A stretch of DNA of 64,000 nucleotides from Paracidovorax sp031843945 (lineage in GTDB: Bacteria; Pseudomonadota; Gammaproteobacteria; Burkholderiales; Burkholderiaceae_C). A program made the translations under genes and the position numbers. Position 1 is the first letter of the stretch. The number at the start of each line of letters is the position of its first letter. The stretch spans positions 124,001 through 188,000 of the forward strand of contig NZ_JAVTJJ010000005.1 of assembly GCF_031843945.1 (NCBI RefSeq), in the 5' to 3' direction. The notes under the pieces were generated by a model. The model had not been told where the DNA came from and did not search any database. It saw only the letters and a program-made list of their open reading frames with translations. Positions 1 to 8,702 of the stretch are shown here, in pieces.

Positions 1-180
1 GTCAAGCGCTGTGGAATCAAAAAGCATAGCAAAATGGTCGCAGGCAACCGACGAAAGGCACGCATATGGAATGCGCCATCCGCATGTGGACTACCGATGC
101 CGTTCCTGCCGCGCAGCGGGCGGCGCATGTTCTTGGGGGCAGTTACCACGACAGGTCGAAGCAAGGCCGCATTTCAGTTC
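1..180. other. Left edge, no gene supported
   Basis: This is downstream of the 3' end of the large minus-strand nuclease-NTPase gene. The short open frames here have low-complexity, non-conserved translations. I see no convincing gene, terminator or repeat, and the island may continue beyond the window. Confidence 0.4.
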
Positions 181-3100
181 TCAGGAGTTTGCCTGCTCCG
201 AGCTTGGCTGAGCTCCATCTCCTTGCGGCGCTGACTCAGCCCAAATGTGCGCGGGCTCCATCTCAAGGTCGACCGAGTAGCAAGCGTACTGAGCGTCCAA
301 CAACACCTCAGCAACAGGCGTTAACTTCTGCCTGAAAAATCCCAGCTGCGACTCGAGAAGTTCTTCAGGCTGCTCGACAGCTAACGCAACAAGCGTGTCT
401 GTCATCTCGCGAAGGAGAGGCGGCAAAGTCTTGTCAATTCCTGCTTTACTAGCCACCAAGCGGGCGACCACATCAGCCTTGGACGTTCGCTCCAATACCG
501 GTCGGTCATCGAGTCCCAAGCCTTGTGCGGCAAAGACTGCAAAGTCCATTGCTGCTTCGCAGAAGGTGCGCCACCTAGTTGTCGCGGCCTCGGGCATTGG
601 CAGGAGGCCCGCCTGCTCAATCCATTCACGCGCCCGCTCTTCCGCCGGAAACGGTCTATCGGACCCGCCTAAGGCACACATTGGCACATGCATGCCTTTT
701 ACGACAGGCATGACCGTCAGATGCATCGACGCGTCGACTAGCTTGCGCCAACTGGTCCATGCACCGTCAACCCTTGCAAGCCAGTGATGGATGCGGTCTA
801 GCTCAACGGTGACCAAGACTTCCAGCATCGGCCAAACTAACGTCTCATCGGTCGAACTCTTCACATGCACTTGAGTGCCGGGGTGCATGCGCCAAAAAGC
901 GTGGCGCAAATCTTTCTCAATACTGCTCCTGAGCGTTCGCTTCTTCTTCCTTGCCGAAGCACATGCGTCGGATAGAGCTCGACCAGAGGGCGCTCTAAAC
1001 TTGCGGTGTAGCACGAGTGGATTTTTCTGTCGCTGCACAGCCTCACCGGCTAACGCAAGCAGATCCCGCACCACCTCGGAGAGTTCCACTAATGGCTTGC
1101 TCGCGCTACTTCCATGCGGCATCAAGTGCCAAGGCTCTCGGGTTATTGCGTCACGGATTCGCTTTAGAACATCTCCTAGCCACATGATGTAGGGCATAGC
1201 GTCCCGTGGTAGGACAGCAAATCTGCGAAGCAGATCGGCGCTGCAGTCGAAAAGAATCGATTGCAGTTGGGAGTCCTTCTGAGCTTGCCTTTTCCCATCC
1301 GCGAACCACGGAATGCGCGGCGTTGGCAGGGTTCGGCTTTGAATGTGTACTTCGCCCAAAGATTCAAGCGCAGTCGCGTTTTGGGCCCCTCTCAGTTCGC
1401 CGTCTAGTGTTTCGCGTAGGGCCGAGTTCATCTTCTCAACCTGGCCAACCGCTTCAATAAGAAAAGCGCCATAGCTGGCAGGTGCAAGCCTGTGCTTGAT
1501 AGCTTCACTCCATCGGCGGTTCCATGCCGGAAGGGAACTAGGCGGAAGCTTGCCTCTGGGGATTCGCTTGTCGGCCACATTGAAACCATCGAATCCAGCG
1601 ACCACACCAGGGCCGGCAACCGCTCGGGAAACAGCCAAATCCGCAGTCGGACATAGCGCCAGCAGAAGCTCACACAGCGTCACCACGTCGTCATGCTGCG
1701 CGGGTTGATAGCGTCTTGAAACCATTCGAATGTCGCTGGCAACAGCAAGTCCCTCCGGTTCCTGACGTGTGGCTGCAGCCGTCGCCCACGGAACCTCAGC
1801 ACCGACTCGAGCCAAGAGTTCTACGGCGCCGGCGCTCTCGACCCAACGGCGCGCTATTTCCGGCTCCAGTAAATACACGGTGCCCAGCAACTCGCCGACT
1901 TGCGCCAGATCGTTCGACACCAAGTCCGGAGACATTTGCAAGAGCGCGTCTCTGAGCCCCGGCGTAAGTGCGTGCCCCACGTGCGCTACCAAGAGGGCAT
2001 TAAGCGAAGCCAAGTCCGAAGCACCGCTCACCAAGGTTTGCACACTACTTGACGACATGCGTTGAAGGAGTCTGCCTCGCAAATGGTTTTCTGTGGACCG
2101 CGATTTGATTTCAGTGAGGAGTCTGGCCGCCGGAGCAGTCGGCGATGTAGCAAACACGTCAGGCATTTCTATCCCCGAAATGCCGAAGAGCGCGGCCGCA
2201 AGCAGAGTGTTTTGCGGAGCGGAAGCGACCTCCGACGACCTCAGCCACATGTCGATGGCCTGTTGAATTTGCTGCTCACCCAGCCCCGTCAGAATGGTAG
2301 TCATGAGCTGTATCGAAGGCTTTTCGTTCAACCTTCCGGATAGCGTCTCTAAGAATGACTCCTCCAGCGATGGATAGCGTCCCAACGATCTGGCGAGAAA
2401 TACTCCCAGGTCCGACTCCAGAACAGCATCAAGCGCTTGAATGAAGGTCTGCTGCTCGGTTTCTATGGATACGTGATTCGTCTCGCTGAGAAGATGCAGC
2501 GACCTGAGTTCATGTGTACCACCCATTGAACCGTCACCGAGGTCTCGCAGAAGATGTTCGTTCACGATCCGAGGAAGAGCACTTCCAACCTCCATTGCAC
2601 TTCGATGAAGTACCCTGGGGAGCTTCGCGACATCAACACGTGCCCCAAGGCAGGTGATTGCGGCGCAGACGCGCAGTACCTCAAGCTCCGCATGCCTCGC
2701 GTGGTCACTCACGCGAACGGCGACCTGCTGTCGCAGAGTCTCAGAGAGCCGACTCCCTTGTGTGAGGATGTGGGCGTATTCCAGCAGCAGTTCGTTGGAT
2801 TGGTCCCAAGGCTCCTGCCAGTTAGTCCACGAGGTGATGCCCTGATCTCGTAGTTCACGCCAGAACTGTTCGGCGAACTCGCGTTCGGCACGCACAGGAA
2901 CTTCAATTGCGTGGCGTCGTTCTGCCAACTGGCATATGTCCTCCTCGCGAATGGAAGCGAGAAGAGCGAGGCCGGGTTTGGTAGCAACCTCACGTGCCAG
3001 TGCGTCCCAACCATCCATCAACCCGGCGCTTAGGTTATCGAGCAAGAAGCCCACAGGAGCTTCCGCTGCAGCGCCACAGCTGTTAGCCAAAATAACTAGT

Positions 3101-4029
3101 TCACCAATGTCTTCAATGGTCAAGTGCCGCACTCGGAACCAACGCACTGCATGCCGGAGCGAGTACGCGGCATCCCACTGAAGCGCGGACTTCCCCGCGC
3201 CAGAAGGACCTCTCAGAAGCACGTTACGGCGCTCGGCCAGCGCGCCGATGATCCCATCTCTTAAAGCGGCGCGCTTCACAACCAGCCCGGCGACCACATG
3301 ACCGGGCTGGACGTCAACACCCGCGAAGAAGTTTGGGTCCTCCATCGGTGTTGCGAAGTCGACTGCCTCACATAGCCCTCGCGAAAGTGCCGCCAGGATG
3401 CGTTCCGAAGTGAACAACGGAGCACGCTTGTTGACCTCAAGCTCCACGTCACTCAGCGATAGGCCAAGGAAGCTGCCTGACTGCTTCATACCGTTCTCAT
3501 CAGCAAGCTGAGCAGCCTTTCGCAAAACCGTGCCGTAGTAGGTATCGGCCTCGAGGACACTGCATCCGCGCCGCGCCGCAATTGCCTCATGAGCCGCACC
3601 GCGCGGGTTTGGCAGTACCAACATGCTCGTTCTGGCCAGCAAGTCTGGCTGAGTGCTGACCGACAGCGCCTGAACAATAGCCGTCAAATCGCTGAGTGGA
3701 AACGCCCCGTCCAGCGCTGGCCCGCCGACGAAAGTTCGCTCAATGATGAGCATGTAGGATTCTGTGGGCTGCTTCGCACTATTAGCCCAGAGCTTTGTAA
3801 GGAAGTTCACCACGTCAGCCACAGGGAAAGGTCCCCGCTTTTCGCGTCTCGACTTCACCTGCACAAGGACCCTACCGGCCGTCGTTCCTAGCTCGATGTC
3901 GTCATCGCCTTCAGGTATGACTAATCCATACGGAAGCCGCCCCGCCCAACCCCCAAGCGCGAGGCTTGCCGCCACAGCATCCTGATATCGGAATCCCCGT
4001 CCCGCATGGGACCCTGCACGCGAAGTCAC
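181..4029 (-). CDS. Cap4-like nuclease / STAND-type NTPase, candidate anti-phage (Avs-like) protein
   Basis: The protein has 1282 residues and a GTG start preceded by GGGAG. Residues about 10-100 carry the pattern of a Cap4/DUF4297 PD-(D/E)XK dsDNA endonuclease: RGFRYQD near residue 11, acidic E40 and D42-D44, and QVK at 57-59. A Walker A motif GPSGAGKS lies at 274-281 and a Walker B-like VGFLLDN at 326-332, followed by a winged/helical region as in STAND ATPases. The remaining ~850 residues are mostly helical without a recognised motif, the position where Avs proteins carry their sensor. In known Avs2/Avs3 proteins a Cap4 nuclease is activated when the C-terminal sensor binds a phage protein; that role here is inference. 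The gene is monocistronic, less G+C-rich than its neighbours, and beside an integrase relic, which suggests horizontal transfer. Other nuclease-NTPase defence families are possible. Confidence 0.75.
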   Translation of the reverse strand: MTSRAGSHAGRGFRYQDAVAASLALGGWAGRLPYGLVIPEGDDDIELGTTAGRVLVQVKSRREKRGPFPVADVVNFLTKLWANSAKQPTESYMLIIERTFVGGPALDGAFPLSDLTAIVQALSVSTQPDLLARTSMLVLPNPRGAAHEAIAARRGCSVLEADTYYGTVLRKAAQLADENGMKQSGSFLGLSLSDVELEVNKRAPLFTSERILAALSRGLCEAVDFATPMEDPNFFAGVDVQPGHVVAGLVVKRAALRDGIIGALAERRNVLLRGPSGAGKSALQWDAAYSLRHAVRWFRVRHLTIEDIGELVILANSCGAAAEAPVGFLLDNLSAGLMDGWDALAREVATKPGLALLASIREEDICQLAERRHAIEVPVRAEREFAEQFWRELRDQGITSWTNWQEPWDQSNELLLEYAHILTQGSRLSETLRQQVAVRVSDHARHAELEVLRVCAAITCLGARVDVAKLPRVLHRSAMEVGSALPRIVNEHLLRDLGDGSMGGTHELRSLHLLSETNHVSIETEQQTFIQALDAVLESDLGVFLARSLGRYPSLEESFLETLSGRLNEKPSIQLMTTILTGLGEQQIQQAIDMWLRSSEVASAPQNTLLAAALFGISGIEMPDVFATSPTAPAARLLTEIKSRSTENHLRGRLLQRMSSSSVQTLVSGASDLASLNALLVAHVGHALTPGLRDALLQMSPDLVSNDLAQVGELLGTVYLLEPEIARRWVESAGAVELLARVGAEVPWATAAATRQEPEGLAVASDIRMVSRRYQPAQHDDVVTLCELLLALCPTADLAVSRAVAGPGVVAGFDGFNVADKRIPRGKLPPSSLPAWNRRWSEAIKHRLAPASYGAFLIEAVGQVEKMNSALRETLDGELRGAQNATALESLGEVHIQSRTLPTPRIPWFADGKRQAQKDSQLQSILFDCSADLLRRFAVLPRDAMPYIMWLGDVLKRIRDAITREPWHLMPHGSSASKPLVELSEVVRDLLALAGEAVQRQKNPLVLHRKFRAPSGRALSDACASARKKKRTLRSSIEKDLRHAFWRMHPGTQVHVKSSTDETLVWPMLEVLVTVELDRIHHWLARVDGAWTSWRKLVDASMHLTVMPVVKGMHVPMCALGGSDRPFPAEERAREWIEQAGLLPMPEAATTRWRTFCEAAMDFAVFAAQGLGLDDRPVLERTSKADVVARLVASKAGIDKTLPPLLREMTDTLVALAVEQPEELLESQLGFFRQKLTPVAEVLLDAQYACYSVDLEMEPAHIWAESAPQGDGAQPSSEQANS

Positions 4030-4044
4030 TGGATCAACTCCCTA

Positions 4045-4310
4045 CATTTGTTTGCGCTTCCCATCTGGGCTGCGGATTTTCGTGGGCCGAGCGCTCATTA
4101 GGTTCAGTCTATGCGAGACCGTCCAGAGAGGCTTCAAACGCGCCTTGCGCGATACCGGCTTCATCCAGCCAGCCACGCCGCACAAGCTGTGGAACAGCTT
4201 CGCGACGCATCTGCTTCAGTCAGGTGCGACTCCACACGGGTCGGAAACTCCGGAGCCACGCCGATGTGAACGAACATACTGAAGGAGGCGGATGGGGCGC
4301 CCCTTAAATT
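4045..4310 (+). pseudogene. Frameshifted C-terminal relic of a tyrosine integrase (integron/XerC type)
   Basis: From about 4121 the translation reads VQRGFKRALRDTGF, then ATPHKLWNSFATHLLQSG. This closely follows the box II region of integron-type integrases (TPHTLRHSFATHLLQSG). LR-H is corrupted to LWN, so the conserved Arg is lost. After about 4230 the match shifts frame: GRKLRSHADVN corresponds to the ELLGHADV motif, and a third frame resembles the usual C-terminal end. An upstream stretch near 4047 (FVCAS) may be the preceding FPAS motif in yet another frame. The N-terminal half is missing, replaced by the start of the nuclease-NTPase gene on the other strand. The relic cannot encode an active recombinase. 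Confidence 0.6.
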
Positions 4311-4470
4311 CACTGCCCAGCGCCGGGCCGCCTCAAAGCCGACGCTGGTGGACTTCCGCTCTCAGCCTGTAGGCGACATTGCGCCGCTCCGCTCCAGGTA
4401 GACAAGCGTTGCCACAGCAATCTGTCCATAAACGTAGTAGCTAAGTCATGAGGACGTGCCATGCACGCCC

Positions 4471-5382
4471 TCACTCCCCTTCCGCAAACATCTCCACCAA
4501 CACCCCCCGCAGCCACTGGTTCCCCGGATCCCGGTGGTACTTCGTATGCCAGAACAGGTTGATCGCCACCTGCGGCAATTTGGCCGGGTGGGGCGCATAG
4601 GCCAGGCCGAAGGGCTCGGCCATGCTCTGAGCCATTTTTTCGGGCACGGTGGCGACCATCTGCGTGGCCTGCAGGATGTGGCCGATGGCGACGAAATGCG
4701 GCACGGTGAGCCGCACGTCGCGCGCCACGCCCATGCGCTCCAGCAGTTCGTCCACCTTGCCGTGGCCCGTGCCTTCGGAGACGACGACCACGTGCTCCGC
4801 CTTGGAAAAATCCGCCAGTGCGATGCTGCGGCGCTTGTGCAGCGGGTGGCCTTCGCGGAACAGGCACACGTAGGGCTGGCGGAACAGGCGGCGCTGGAAG
4901 AAGCCGGCCTTGAGCTGAGGCAGAAGGCCTACGGCCAGGTCCACCTTGCCGGCTTCCATGGCGTCCTTCAGGTCGGTGGCTGAATTGCGCACGGTGGTCA
5001 GGCGCACGCCCGGTGCCACCTGGGCCAGCCGCTCCAGCAGGCGGGGCAGGAAGTAGATCTCGCCGATGTCCGTCATGCCCACCTTGAACACGCGCCGGCT
5101 GGTGGCAGGATCGAACCCCAGCTTGTGGTTGAGGGCGCCGTGGATCATGGCCAGCGCGTACGACACCGACTCCGCCAACTGGTCGGCATAAGGCGTGGGC
5201 TGCATGCCCTGGGCGGTGCGCAAGAAAAGCTCGTCACCCAGCAGGCGGCGCAACCGAGCCAGTGCGTTGCTCACTGCGGGTTGCGTCAGGCCCAGGTTTT
5301 CCGCGGCCTGCGACACCTTGCGTGTGACGAGCAGCTGCTGAAAGACCACCAGCAAATTCAGATCAATGTCTTCCAGTTCCAC
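4471..5382 (-). CDS. LysR-family regulator, NahR/NagR-like
   Basis: This is a 303-residue LysR regulator with a GTG start. The N-terminal winged helix-turn-helix (about residues 6-65) includes LGLTQPAVSNALARLR. The effector domain carries MTDIGEIYFLPRL, VDLAVGLLPQL and VPHFVAIGHIL, all close to salicylate-responsive NahR/NagR as remembered. It is divergent from a nagAa-G-H-Ab gene set across a 113-bp gap containing a NahR-type site. It most likely activates that operon with an aromatic acid such as salicylate as co-inducer. The effector is inferred from the relatives, not shown. Confidence 0.85.
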   Translation of the reverse strand: MELEDIDLNLLVVFQQLLVTRKVSQAAENLGLTQPAVSNALARLRRLLGDELFLRTAQGMQPTPYADQLAESVSYALAMIHGALNHKLGFDPATSRRVFKVGMTDIGEIYFLPRLLERLAQVAPGVRLTTVRNSATDLKDAMEAGKVDLAVGLLPQLKAGFFQRRLFRQPYVCLFREGHPLHKRRSIALADFSKAEHVVVVSEGTGHGKVDELLERMGVARDVRLTVPHFVAIGHILQATQMVATVPEKMAQSMAEPFGLAYAPHPAKLPQVAINLFWHTKYHRDPGNQWLRGVLVEMFAEGE

Positions 5383-5393
5383 GGGGCACCTTT

Positions 5394-5408
5394 ATTCATC
5401 AGGGTGAT
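5394..5408 (+). promoter_or_regulatory. NahR/NagR-type operator
   Basis: ATTCATCAGGGTGAT fits the NahR recognition pattern ATTCA-N6-TGAT. A second ATTCACGCC half-site begins at 5416, followed by TGAT at 5436. Both lie about 90-100 bp upstream of the nagAa-like start, between the divergent regulator and the operon, as expected for a LysR recognition site. Confidence 0.6.
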
Positions 5409-5495
5409 GCGGTGTATTCACGCCATTCTATTGGCTGATTATCAGATCACAGGAATGATCGGGGCCATAACAACGACATTGAGTGAGACAACCCG

Positions 5496-6488
5496 ATGGA
5501 ACTGCATATCGAGCCGCTGGGCCGCGTGCTGCCCGTGGCACCGGGCGCCAACCTGCTGGAAGTGCTGCGCGAGTACCAGATCCCCGTTTCCTACAGCTGC
5601 ATGGCCGGGCGCTGCGGCACCTGCCGCTGCAAGGTGCTTTCGGGCGAGGTGATCGATGCGGGCCAGGCGCTGCGCATGCCGCCGCTGGGCGGCGGTGAGG
5701 CGCAATACGTGATGGCCTGCCAGACGGTGCTGAGCGAGTCCTGCACCATCGAGATCCCCGAGCCCGACGAGGTGGTGGTGCACACCGCCCGCACGCTCAA
5801 GGCCACGGTGACGGCGGTGGAAACGCTAACGCACGACATCCGCCGCCTGCGCCTCAAGCCGGCCAAGCCGCTGGACTTCTCGCCGGGGCAGTACGCGCAG
5901 TTGCAGTTCGGCCCGGGCCTGGTTCGGCCGTATTCGATGGCCGGGTTGCCGGACGATGACGAACTCGAATTCCACGTGCGGCTGGTCGAGTGCGGGCGGG
6001 TGTCCACCCATGTGGCCCAGGTGCTGGCCGTGGGCGATGCGGTGCGCGTGAGCGGGCCGCTGGGCTCGGCCTACCTGCGCCGCAAGTACGAAGGTCCCAT
6101 GCTTTGCGTGGCGGGCGGCACGGGCCTGGCGCCGATCCTCTCCATCGTGCGCGGCGCGCTGGAATCGGGCATGCCCAACCCCATTCACGTCTATGCCGGC
6201 GCCCGATCGGCGCGCGATGTCTACGGCCTGCAGTGGCTGAAAGATCTGCAGCAGCGGCACCCGCAATTGCAGGTGCATGCCGTGGTGGCCGCAGCCGATG
6301 CGGCGCCGGGCCAACGCACGGGCCTGGTCACCGACGCTATCGCGCAGGACTGGCCCACGCTGGAAGGCTGGCGCGCCTACCTGTGCGGATCGCCGCCCAT
6401 GGTGGAGGCCGTGTCGCTGCTGGCGCGCCAGCGCGGTGTCGTCGCCGAACACCTCTACGCGGATGCCTTCTACGCCAGCACGCCGTGA
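5496..6488 (+). CDS. nagAa: Ferredoxin-NAD(P)+ reductase of a ring hydroxylase (NagAa/NahAa-like)
   Basis: This 330-residue reductase should pass electrons from NAD(P)H through FAD and a plant-type 2Fe-2S centre to the Rieske ferredoxin. The N-terminal 2Fe-2S domain shows C35-x4-C40-x2-C43 with C75. The FAD-binding RPYS is at 144-147 and the nucleotide-binding GGTGLAP at 207-213, with CGSPPMV near the C-terminus. Domain order and many stretches match NagAa/NahAa of salicylate and naphthalene oxygenases. A GAGTGAG ribosome site precedes the ATG. It is the first gene of the operon and lies under the LysR site. Confidence 0.9.
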   Translation: MELHIEPLGRVLPVAPGANLLEVLREYQIPVSYSCMAGRCGTCRCKVLSGEVIDAGQALRMPPLGGGEAQYVMACQTVLSESCTIEIPEPDEVVVHTARTLKATVTAVETLTHDIRRLRLKPAKPLDFSPGQYAQLQFGPGLVRPYSMAGLPDDDELEFHVRLVECGRVSTHVAQVLAVGDAVRVSGPLGSAYLRRKYEGPMLCVAGGTGLAPILSIVRGALESGMPNPIHVYAGARSARDVYGLQWLKDLQQRHPQLQVHAVVAAADAAPGQRTGLVTDAIAQDWPTLEGWRAYLCGSPPMVEAVSLLARQRGVVAEHLYADAFYASTP

Positions 6489-6571
6489 GGCAGGGGCCAG
6501 GGCCCCTTCCTGCGCACCCTTACTTCTTTTGATTCGCAACACCCCATAACAAGTCCCAAGGAGACAACGCC

Positions 6572-7837
6572 ATGAGTACGCCCCATCCCGTCTTCCCACT
6601 GCATCCGACCTGGGAAAGCCCCGGCACGCACCGCGTGCCCTTCGCGGCCTACACCAGCGAGGACATCTACCGCCGCGAACTGGAGCGGTTCTTCTACCGC
6701 GGCCACTGGTGCTACGTGGGCCTGGAGGCGGAGGTGCCGAACCCGGGCGACTTCAAGCGCACGGCCATCGGCGAGCGCTCGGTCATCCTGGTGCGTGGCG
6801 AGGACCTGCAACTGCACGTGGTGGAGAACGTGTGCGCGCACCGCGGCATGCGTTTTTGCCGGGAGCGCCATGGCAACCGCAAGGAGTTCGTCTGCCCCTA
6901 CCACCAGTGGAACTACAAGCTCGACGGTGCGTTGCAGGGCGTGCCCTTCCGGCGCGGCGTCAAGCAGGACGGCAAGATCCACGGCGGCATGCCGGCGGAT
7001 TTCAAGCTGGAGGAACACGGCCTGACGCGGCTCAAGGTGGCCACGCGCGGCGGCGTGGTTTTTGCCTCGTTCGACCACGGCGTGGAGTCGCTGGAGGATT
7101 TCCTCGGGCCGGTGATCCTGGGGTACTTCGACCGCCTGTTCAACGGCCGCAAGCTCAAGATCCTGGGCTACAACCGCCAGCGCATTCCGGGCAACTGGAA
7201 GCTGATGCAGGAGAACATCAAGGACCCCTACCACCCCGGTCTGCTGCACACCTGGTTCGTGACCTTCGGACTCTGGCGGGCCGACAACAAGTCGGAGCTG
7301 AAGATGGATGGGCGCCACCGCCACGCGGCCATGGTGTCCACGCGCGGCGAGGCCAAGAAGCAGTCCGACGTGTCCAACGTCTCCAGCTTCAAGGCTGGCA
7401 TGCAGCTGGAAGACCCGCGCTTTCTCGACATCGTGCCCGAGCCCTGGTGGGGCGGGCCCACGGCGGTGATGACCACGCTGTTCCCCAGCGTGATCCTGCA
7501 GCAGCAGGTCAACAGCGTCTCCACGCGCCACATCCAGCCCGTGGGCCACGATGCCTTCGATTTCGAATGGACGCATTTCGGCTTCGAGAACGACACCGAC
7601 GAGATGACCGAGCGCCGGTTGCGCCAGGCCAATCTGTTCGGTCCGGCGGGCTTCGTCTCGGCCGACGATGGCGAGGTGATCGAGTTCTCGCAACAGGGCT
7701 TCGAGCAAAAGCCCTTCCATCGCGCGCTGGTGGAGCTCGGCGGCCGGGAGGTGGGAGACACCGACCACATGGTCACCGAGACGCTGATCCGCGGCATGTA
7801 CGAGTACTGGCGCAGCGTGATGGAAAAGAAGGACTGA
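6572..7837 (+). CDS. nagG: Rieske oxygenase large subunit, salicylate 5-hydroxylase type
   Basis: This 421-residue alpha subunit has a Rieske centre C88-x-H90 and C108-x2-H111. The mononuclear iron site is D218-x2-H221-x4-H226 within NIKDPYHPGLLH. Long stretches (IPGNWKLMQENIKDPYH, WWGGPTAVM, ANLFGPAGFVSADDGEV) match remembered NagG, which converts salicylate to gentisate in Ralstonia U2. The substrate could still be a related aromatic acid. It has a strong AAGGAG ribosome site and is followed 3 bp later by the small subunit gene. No gentisate 1,2-dioxygenase gene is in the window. Confidence 0.88.
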   Translation: MSTPHPVFPLHPTWESPGTHRVPFAAYTSEDIYRRELERFFYRGHWCYVGLEAEVPNPGDFKRTAIGERSVILVRGEDLQLHVVENVCAHRGMRFCRERHGNRKEFVCPYHQWNYKLDGALQGVPFRRGVKQDGKIHGGMPADFKLEEHGLTRLKVATRGGVVFASFDHGVESLEDFLGPVILGYFDRLFNGRKLKILGYNRQRIPGNWKLMQENIKDPYHPGLLHTWFVTFGLWRADNKSELKMDGRHRHAAMVSTRGEAKKQSDVSNVSSFKAGMQLEDPRFLDIVPEPWWGGPTAVMTTLFPSVILQQQVNSVSTRHIQPVGHDAFDFEWTHFGFENDTDEMTERRLRQANLFGPAGFVSADDGEVIEFSQQGFEQKPFHRALVELGGREVGDTDHMVTETLIRGMYEYWRSVMEKKD

Positions 7838-7840
7838 ACC

Positions 7841-8332
7841 ATGAGCGCTCAATCCACCGCGATCGAATTCGCCGACTACTTCGCCCTGCAGCAGCTCTAT
7901 GCCGACTACGCCGCCACGCTCGATGCAGCGCAGTGGGACCGGTGGCCGGGCTTCTTCACCGAAGACTGCCTCTACCGCCTGCAGCCGCGCGAGAACCATG
8001 AGCGCGGCCTGCCGCTGGCCACGCTGTCGTTCGACAGCCAAGGCATGCTGAAGGACCGGGTCTACGGCATCCGCGAGACGCTGTTCCACGACCCTTACTA
8101 CCAGCGCCACGTGATCGGCGCGCCGATCGTGCGCCAGGCCGGGGAAGGCCGCTGGGCGTGCGAGGCGAACTACGCCGTCTTTCGCACCAAGCTCTCGGAG
8201 CCCTCAACGGTCTTCAACGTTGGGCGCTACCTGGATGTGGTGGTGCGCACGCCCGAAGGCATGCGCTTCGCCCGCAAGGAATGCATCTACGACAGCGAAA
8301 TGATCCCGAATTCCATCATCTACCCGATCTGA
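7841..8332 (+). CDS. nagH: Rieske oxygenase small subunit, salicylate 5-hydroxylase type
   Basis: This 163-residue beta subunit has the NTF2-like fold typical of ring-hydroxylating dioxygenases (LYADYAATLD near the N-terminus, RDPYYQRH-like middle, FARKECIYDSEMIPNSIIYPI-type end). It follows nagG by 3 bp and precedes the ferredoxin gene. Beta subunits are mainly structural in the oxygenase hexamer. The NagH assignment rests on context and length as much as on sequence. Confidence 0.85.
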   Translation: MSAQSTAIEFADYFALQQLYADYAATLDAAQWDRWPGFFTEDCLYRLQPRENHERGLPLATLSFDSQGMLKDRVYGIRETLFHDPYYQRHVIGAPIVRQAGEGRWACEANYAVFRTKLSEPSTVFNVGRYLDVVVRTPEGMRFARKECIYDSEMIPNSIIYPI

Positions 8333-8342
8333 GGAGACCCCC

Positions 8343-8666
8343 ATGCCGGCAATCGACACCGAATGGACCGAGGCGGCCGCGCGCGCCGACCTGCCCGAGG
8401 ACGACGTGGTGGGAGTGACCGTCGAGGGACGCGATGTGGCGCTCTACACCGTGGACGGCGAGGTGTTCGCCACCGACAACCTGTGCACCCATGGCAATGC
8501 ACGGCTGTGCGACGGCTTCCTGGAAGGGCACGAGATCGAATGCCCACTTCACCAGGGGCGCTTTGACGTGCGGGACGGCAGCGCGCTGTGCTCACCGCTC
8601 ACCCAGGGTGTGCGCACCTACCCCGTTCGTATAGAGCAGGGATCGGTGTACCTCAAGCTGGCATGA
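8343..8666 (+). CDS. nagAb: Rieske ferredoxin (NagAb-like)
   Basis: This 107-residue ferredoxin has Rieske ligands C48-x-H50 and C67-x2-H70. It carries electrons from the NagAa-like reductase to the oxygenase. It has a GAGGAGA ribosome site and is the last gene of the operon. In Ralstonia U2 the next genes are the naphthalene dioxygenase subunits nagAc/nagAd. Here the operon stops and a convergent chemoreceptor follows after 36 bp, so this resembles the salicylate module without the naphthalene part. Confidence 0.9.
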   Translation: MPAIDTEWTEAAARADLPEDDVVGVTVEGRDVALYTVDGEVFATDNLCTHGNARLCDGFLEGHEIECPLHQGRFDVRDGSALCSPLTQGVRTYPVRIEQGSVYLKLA

Positions 8667-8702
8667 GACGACCCAAGGCGGGGTGGACGCGGTATGGCGG
8701 TC

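Noticed and set aside
1..335. Three short plus-strand frames at the left edge
   Set aside because: Non-conserved, overlapping each other and antisense to the nuclease-NTPase gene; no ribosome sites.
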